Part shown: positions 6,888-7,736 of the stretch, piece after piece
How positions within the stretch are numbered: the stretch's first letter is position 1
Layout of the letters: every line of letters starts with the position of its first letter
From: Planctomycetota bacterium
GTDB lineage: Bacteria > Planctomycetota > Planctomycetia > Isosphaerales > Isosphaeraceae
DNA length: 7,736 nt
Direction: 5' to 3'
NCBI GenBank assembly: GCA_021778575.1
Contig: JAJYCH010000201.1
Location: 1-7,736, forward strand
The notes under the pieces: model-generated
Database searches by the model: none
What the model was told of the DNA's origin: nothing
What the model saw: only the letters and a program-made list of their open reading frames with translations
Translations under genes and position numbers: made by a program

Positions 6888-7736
6888 ATGAGTTCCGTTC
6901 GCGTCCCATCGTTCGAGCCTCATCGATTCCTGCCGGGCGGTCATCTCCAGACGATACTCAGCCGGTATTTGCCGGGTCCTCCGACACGATTGCCCTCGGT
7001 TTCGCGCCGAATTCGCCTTGATGATGGCGACCAACTTCTTGTTCATGACTCGATCGGTCGCGACTGGCGACCTGGTCGGCCGATGGTTTTATTGGTTCAT
7101 GGGCTTGGCGGGGACGCGGGAGGAATCGAACTGGTCAAGCTGGGTGCCCGTCTGGTGGAACTGGGGGTCAGGGTCGTCCGGATGAATCTCCGGGGGGCGG
7201 GAGCCGGGTTCGGGTTGGCCCGCAAGCTTTACTCGGGTGCGAGCCACGTCGAAGTTCGGGCGGTGGCCGCCTGGATGATCCGGACGGCCAGTCGCTCGCC
7301 GCTGGGCCTGGTCGGTTTTTCGCTGGGGGCCAACCTGGTCCTTAATCTGGCGGGGGAGTCCGCCACCCGACCGGTTGAGGGGCTCGATTGTGTCCTGGCT
7401 GCGGGAGCCCCGATCGACCTGGCGGCGTGTGCTCGCTGGATGGACCATCCCTCCCGGCGGTTTTACGATCGTCAGTTCCTCTATTCGGTCATTCCCGAGG
7501 TTCAGCGCCTTCACGACCGATTTCCCGAACTGGGACGGGTGAACCTGAGTTCCGTCGGGTCAATTCTCGAATTCGATCGGAGTTACACGGCTCCTCGCAA
7601 CGGCTTTACCAGCGTCGAGGCCTATTACCACGAATGTAGCCCGATCCGGACAGTGGGTCAGATAGCGGCGACAGGCCTGGTCATCCATGCGAAGGATGAC
7701 CCGTTCATCCCTCTTGAGCCATTCCTGCGAGCACAA
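6888..7736 (+). CDS. YheT-like alpha/beta hydrolase, 3' end outside the window
   Basis: The 283 codons present match the YheT/AB-hydrolase-4 family, poorly characterised serine hydrolases with esterase-like folds. The N-terminus shows the family opening FLPGGHLQTILSRYLP. It is followed by the oxyanion segment VHGLGGD (H71-G75), NLRGAG (100-105), the nucleophile elbow GFSLGAN with S145, and AKDDPFIP (268-275), which carries the acid of the catalytic triad. The catalytic histidine expected further on, usually in a GGH-type motif, lies beyond the end of the window. The family is usually about 320-340 residues, so some 40-60 are missing. The ATG at 6888 follows AAGGG with eight bases between. The 137 bases before it (6751-6887) have no gene and separate it from the divergent minus-strand gene. 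There is no signal peptide, so the protein is probably cytosolic. The substrate is unknown. Confidence 0.92.
   Translation, partial: MSSVRVPSFEPHRFLPGGHLQTILSRYLPGPPTRLPSVSRRIRLDDGDQLLVHDSIGRDWRPGRPMVLLVHGLGGDAGGIELVKLGARLVELGVRVVRMNLRGAGAGFGLARKLYSGASHVEVRAVAAWMIRTASRSPLGLVGFSLGANLVLNLAGESATRPVEGLDCVLAAGAPIDLAACARWMDHPSRRFYDRQFLYSVIPEVQRLHDRFPELGRVNLSSVGSILEFDRSYTAPRNGFTSVEAYYHECSPIRTVGQIAATGLVIHAKDDPFIPLEPFLRAQ

Noticed and set aside
6821..7021. Plus-strand 66-codon frame at the start of the hydrolase region
   Set aside because: It lies in a different frame from the YheT-like gene, which starts at 6888 and explains the coding signal.

Overview
The window looks like chromosomal DNA from a GC-rich bacterium, most likely a planctomycete of the Isosphaera/Singulisphaera type. 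That placement is an inference from the overall character of the proteins: an IS66 transposon with a planctomycete-style first ORF, a WGR-domain protein, a secreted PL11 rhamnogalacturonan lyase and a small Cys-rich protein. There is no rRNA or other marker gene to confirm it.

Layout from left to right. Bases 1-374 hold no gene I can support, only several short hairpins. Bases 375-about 1985 are a decayed IS66-family element: tnpA with a +1 frameshift, tnpB reduced to its first 20 or so codons, and tnpC with a nonsense codon, a damaged zinc finger and no C-terminal half. After a short spacer with a possible promoter and an inverted repeat comes a clear S-adenosylhomocysteine (SAH) riboswitch (2208-2288). 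A strong Shine-Dalgarno site follows, then ahcY (2315-3748), an intact S-adenosylhomocysteine hydrolase. A GC-rich hairpin 12 bases after its stop probably ends that transcript.

Bases 3930-4434, minus strand, are a WGR-domain pseudogene broken by a 22-bp tandem duplication and three in-frame TAG codons. It carries a near-perfect 21-bp palindrome. The plus strand then encodes an exported PL11 rhamnogalacturonan lyase (4630-6504). A 68-residue Cys-rich protein on the minus strand (6511-6717) converges on it with only six bases between the stop codons. The window ends inside a YheT-type alpha/beta hydrolase (6888-7736, plus strand), whose 3' end is cut off.

The genes do not form one operon or pathway. 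ahcY is a methyl-cycle housekeeping gene that senses its own substrate through the riboswitch. The lyase is a stand-alone polysaccharide-degradation gene. The hydrolase and the small protein are transcribed away from each other. I see no CRISPR array, tRNA, rRNA or defence cluster. The most informative feature is the SAH riboswitch with its probable expression platform. The most curious are the multiply interrupted WGR pseudogene and the palindrome inside it.
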